A stretch of 20,000 bases of DNA from Actinidia chinensis (lineage: Eukaryota; Streptophyta; Magnoliopsida; Ericales; Actinidiaceae), in NCBI GenBank assembly GCA_009663005.1, contig CM018890.1, positions 5,166,387 through 5,186,386 of the forward strand, read 5' to 3'. Both the position numbers and the translations under genes were made by a program. Numbering within the stretch: the stretch's first letter is position 1; each line of letters opens with the position of its first letter. Of the stretch, positions 18,077-20,000 are shown piece after piece. Under the pieces are notes generated by a model, which worked only from the letters and a program-made list of their open reading frames with translations, was not told where the DNA came from and made no database searches.

Positions 18077-19390
18077 ACTTATTTAGTTCTTTCTTTATCT
18101 CTTAGAAGCAAGTATTTTGTTTATTTGTTTATATTGTTTTAAAAAAGAGAAAGCCAAATAGAATATGGAAAAGACGCCGATAATTTTTGGCAAAATTGTT
18201 GACGATAGATAACTTTTACTGTATAAAGGTAAATTTATCTATTGGTTAATCGATAAATAAATTTGTTTAGTTCTTTCTTTCTTGCTCATAACAAAGGAAT
18301 TTATCTCTGAAATCAACAATTAAATTTATCTCAGTAAAATTTATCTGTAAAACCATCAGTGATTTTTTCTCTCTCAAACTAACAATGAATTGTATTTATG
18401 TAATCAATAGTGAAAGTTTACCATTAATAAATTTATAGAACAAACAATGAATTTTTTTCTAAAAAAGTTTGCCAAAAAATTCACCGGCCGAAGAAGTCGC
18501 TAAAAATATTTCCAAAAAAGTCACAAGAGGTTAGCTGGAAATGTCATTAACCACGTCTGGAAAGTGGCCCACGGCCTCCGACTGTCAATGGTGGTTGCTG
18601 GAGAGGGTAGGGCTGCGGTAGTGTAGAGAGTAGAAGATATTTTTGTCTGGTGTGGTCAAAAAAGAGTTTTGATTTTAAATTTTTGTGACATTAATCAAAT
18701 GTATTAGAAAATTAGTCCAATGGATCTTAGAGTAAACCTCCATGTTTTCTAAAAGATTTTCAATTCAAAAAAGGTTATGAAAATCGTCAACCAAATAAAC
18801 CTTTTAAAAATGTTCTACATGATCGATTATGAAAATTGAACCAAATAAAGCGTCCGCTAAAATTTTTTTTATTTCATCGCTTAATAGATGCTTATGACTA
18901 GTTTTATATTTAGGAGATAATTTGTACGAACGCAAAAGCAGAATATTCAAAATTTGCCATGTATGTGGCTAGCTGCATATTTGTAGACGCGAGTTACACA
19001 TTGCAATGCATATAAGGTCTCTCTTCATTGTTATTAGATTAAATTGTATTATATTGTGCGTGTAAAATATAATAAACTTCTCATTATATAGGTCAATAGT
19101 ATGAGAGACTTGTAATCTGATAGGTTGAGGGTTGTAATACTTGTTGAGTAAAAGCCATAATACACTCATCATATTGGGCTTAATTAACATATGAGAGGAG
19201 ACTCACTAAATGCATTTAAGACACTTAATCAAAGACCCTCGGTGAAAGGAATAGATAGAAGATAAAAATGTATGACCACTATTTCTACCATAAAAACCCT
19301 AATTTAACTCTTAAGTTTGTTATTTTGAACATTGGATGGTCTTTGATCAACAGTACCACACCGGGGCACCATAAACTAACCTTTTTCTTT
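18077..19390. other. AT-rich spacer with an echo of the array unit end
   Basis: TTTATCTATTGGTTAATCGATAAA and TTTAGTTCTTTCTTT at 18234-18280 repeat the array's last sequence at 18048-18096. A GC-richer patch at 18480-18640 (CACCGGCCGAAGAAGTCGC region) has no recognised coding frame. 18969-19270 is AT-rich with no supported gene. Confidence 0.45.
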
Positions 19391-19474
19391 AGCTTTTGCA
19401 TGTCGTTGGATCGAGTCAAGCCATACCAGATTAGCTTTTGCATGTCGTTGGATCGAGTCAAGCCATACCAGATT
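19391..19474. repeat. Perfect tandem duplication of 42 bp
   Basis: The 42-bp unit starting AGCTTTTGCATGTCGTTGG and ending CCATACCAGATT occurs twice with no mismatch (19391-19432 and 19433-19474). Its length is a multiple of three, so the plus-strand frame stays open and repeats a 14-residue motif. No coding gene is otherwise evident. Confidence 0.95.
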
Positions 19475-19660
19475 TGAGCTTTATCATTGAGTATATAGTA
19501 GATGTCTTTTCTCCCTTTTTATCATGCACTTAATGGCACACTACTGAAACACATAAATTTTTATGTTTTTTTATGCACGTAATTATTTTTATTTATTCAC
19601 TATTTTCCTAAATCGATTGACTAATATTATTATCGCATATCACAACATAAAAGGTTATTG

Positions 19661-20000
19661 TAGAGATGTCAAATGGGTCGTTTCATGCCGGCCGCCGCCC
19701 AACCCATTTATTACTTTGCTTCATCCCGTTTTGTGTCGTGCCCATTTTTAATCGTGTCGTGTTGTGCCCATTGAATAAAAATATAAGTTCGTCCTCTTCG
19801 TGCTTTGGGTTGTACCGTGCCATAATTTTTTATAAATGAATTTAATATGTCAAAATTTTAAAATCATTTAAAATTTTCTCACTTAAATTGTTATGCACTG
19901 TGTAGTGCTGTGCCCCAAAAGAATTCGAATTGCTAAACTTGACGAACTCAATTTCACCGTGAAATTGATTCTTTCTTGGCTAAATGTGTGTATAATTTGC
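19661..20000. mobile_element. Left part of a GTGCCC/GTCGTG-rich dispersed element
   Basis: The segment begins TAGAGATGTCAAATGGGTCG, like the ends of a common plant repeat (TAGGGGTGTCAAA...GGGTCG), and continues with repeated GTCGTGCCCATT, GTCGTGTTGTGCCC and CCGTGCC motifs to about 19915. No right end is seen, so the element may run past the window or be truncated. Confidence 0.4.

Noticed and set aside
18969..19190. 73-codon minus-strand frame
   Set aside because: AT-driven composition with no domain, start context or neighbouring exon.
1..20000. tRNA, rRNA, CRISPR array, LTR retrotransposon or transposase gene
   Set aside because: I looked for conserved boxes, regular spacer arrays, long terminal repeats and reverse transcriptase, integrase or transposase motifs in the open frames, and saw none.

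Overview
The window is nuclear DNA from a flowering plant. It is AT-rich, carries one intron-split gene with canonical GT-AG junctions, and has a dense background of small non-coding repeats. The exons are not GC-rich in the grass manner and the introns are strongly AT-rich, so a eudicot or other non-grass angiosperm is most likely. The species cannot be named from what is visible.

Region 1 (1-3950) holds the only gene I can fully support. It is a complete six-exon COBRA-like gene on the minus strand, most similar to COBL4/IRX6 (rice BC1 type). It encodes a secreted, GPI-anchored protein needed for cellulose deposition in secondary cell walls. All six exons join in frame to 432 codons. A TATA box, a GA/TC repeat and two MYB46/SMRE-type motifs lie upstream of the ATG. 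Introns 2 and 3 contain repeat scars, including a 62-bp direct repeat.

Region 2 (3950-6730) is AT-rich intergenic DNA with two exon-like islands on the plus strand. 4646-4810 is an open segment ending in a hydrophobic tail. 5917-6108 is a GC-rich island that ends in a stop codon. Neither has recognisable partner exons, so both may be gene fragments.

Region 3 (6730-16250) is a field of small non-autonomous DNA elements. The best supported are a 241-bp element with long inverted ends and perfect 9-bp target duplications (6731-6989), a 183-bp element with perfect 9-bp duplications (12033-12233), and a near-complete 185-bp foldback palindrome (15203-15387). Others are two GAGCTC-rich elements and a third element with TAGGG...CCCTA ends, a Tourist-like element at 10757-10900, and an inverted repeat at 14617-14885. 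Orphan promoter-like motif clusters occur at 7091-7177 and 12603-12628.

Region 4 (16250-20000) carries a tandem array with a period of about 680 bp (16281-18076). Its copies differ largely by one-base indels, and the first copy lacks about 259 bp. Further along are a perfect 42-bp tandem duplication (19391-19474) and the left end of another repeat (from 19661). I recognise no gene here.

I found no tRNA, rRNA, CRISPR array, retrotransposon coding domain or transposase. No new multi-gene system is visible. The most informative oddities are the tandem array with its indel pattern and the MULE-like element built on ACGT-core palindromes.
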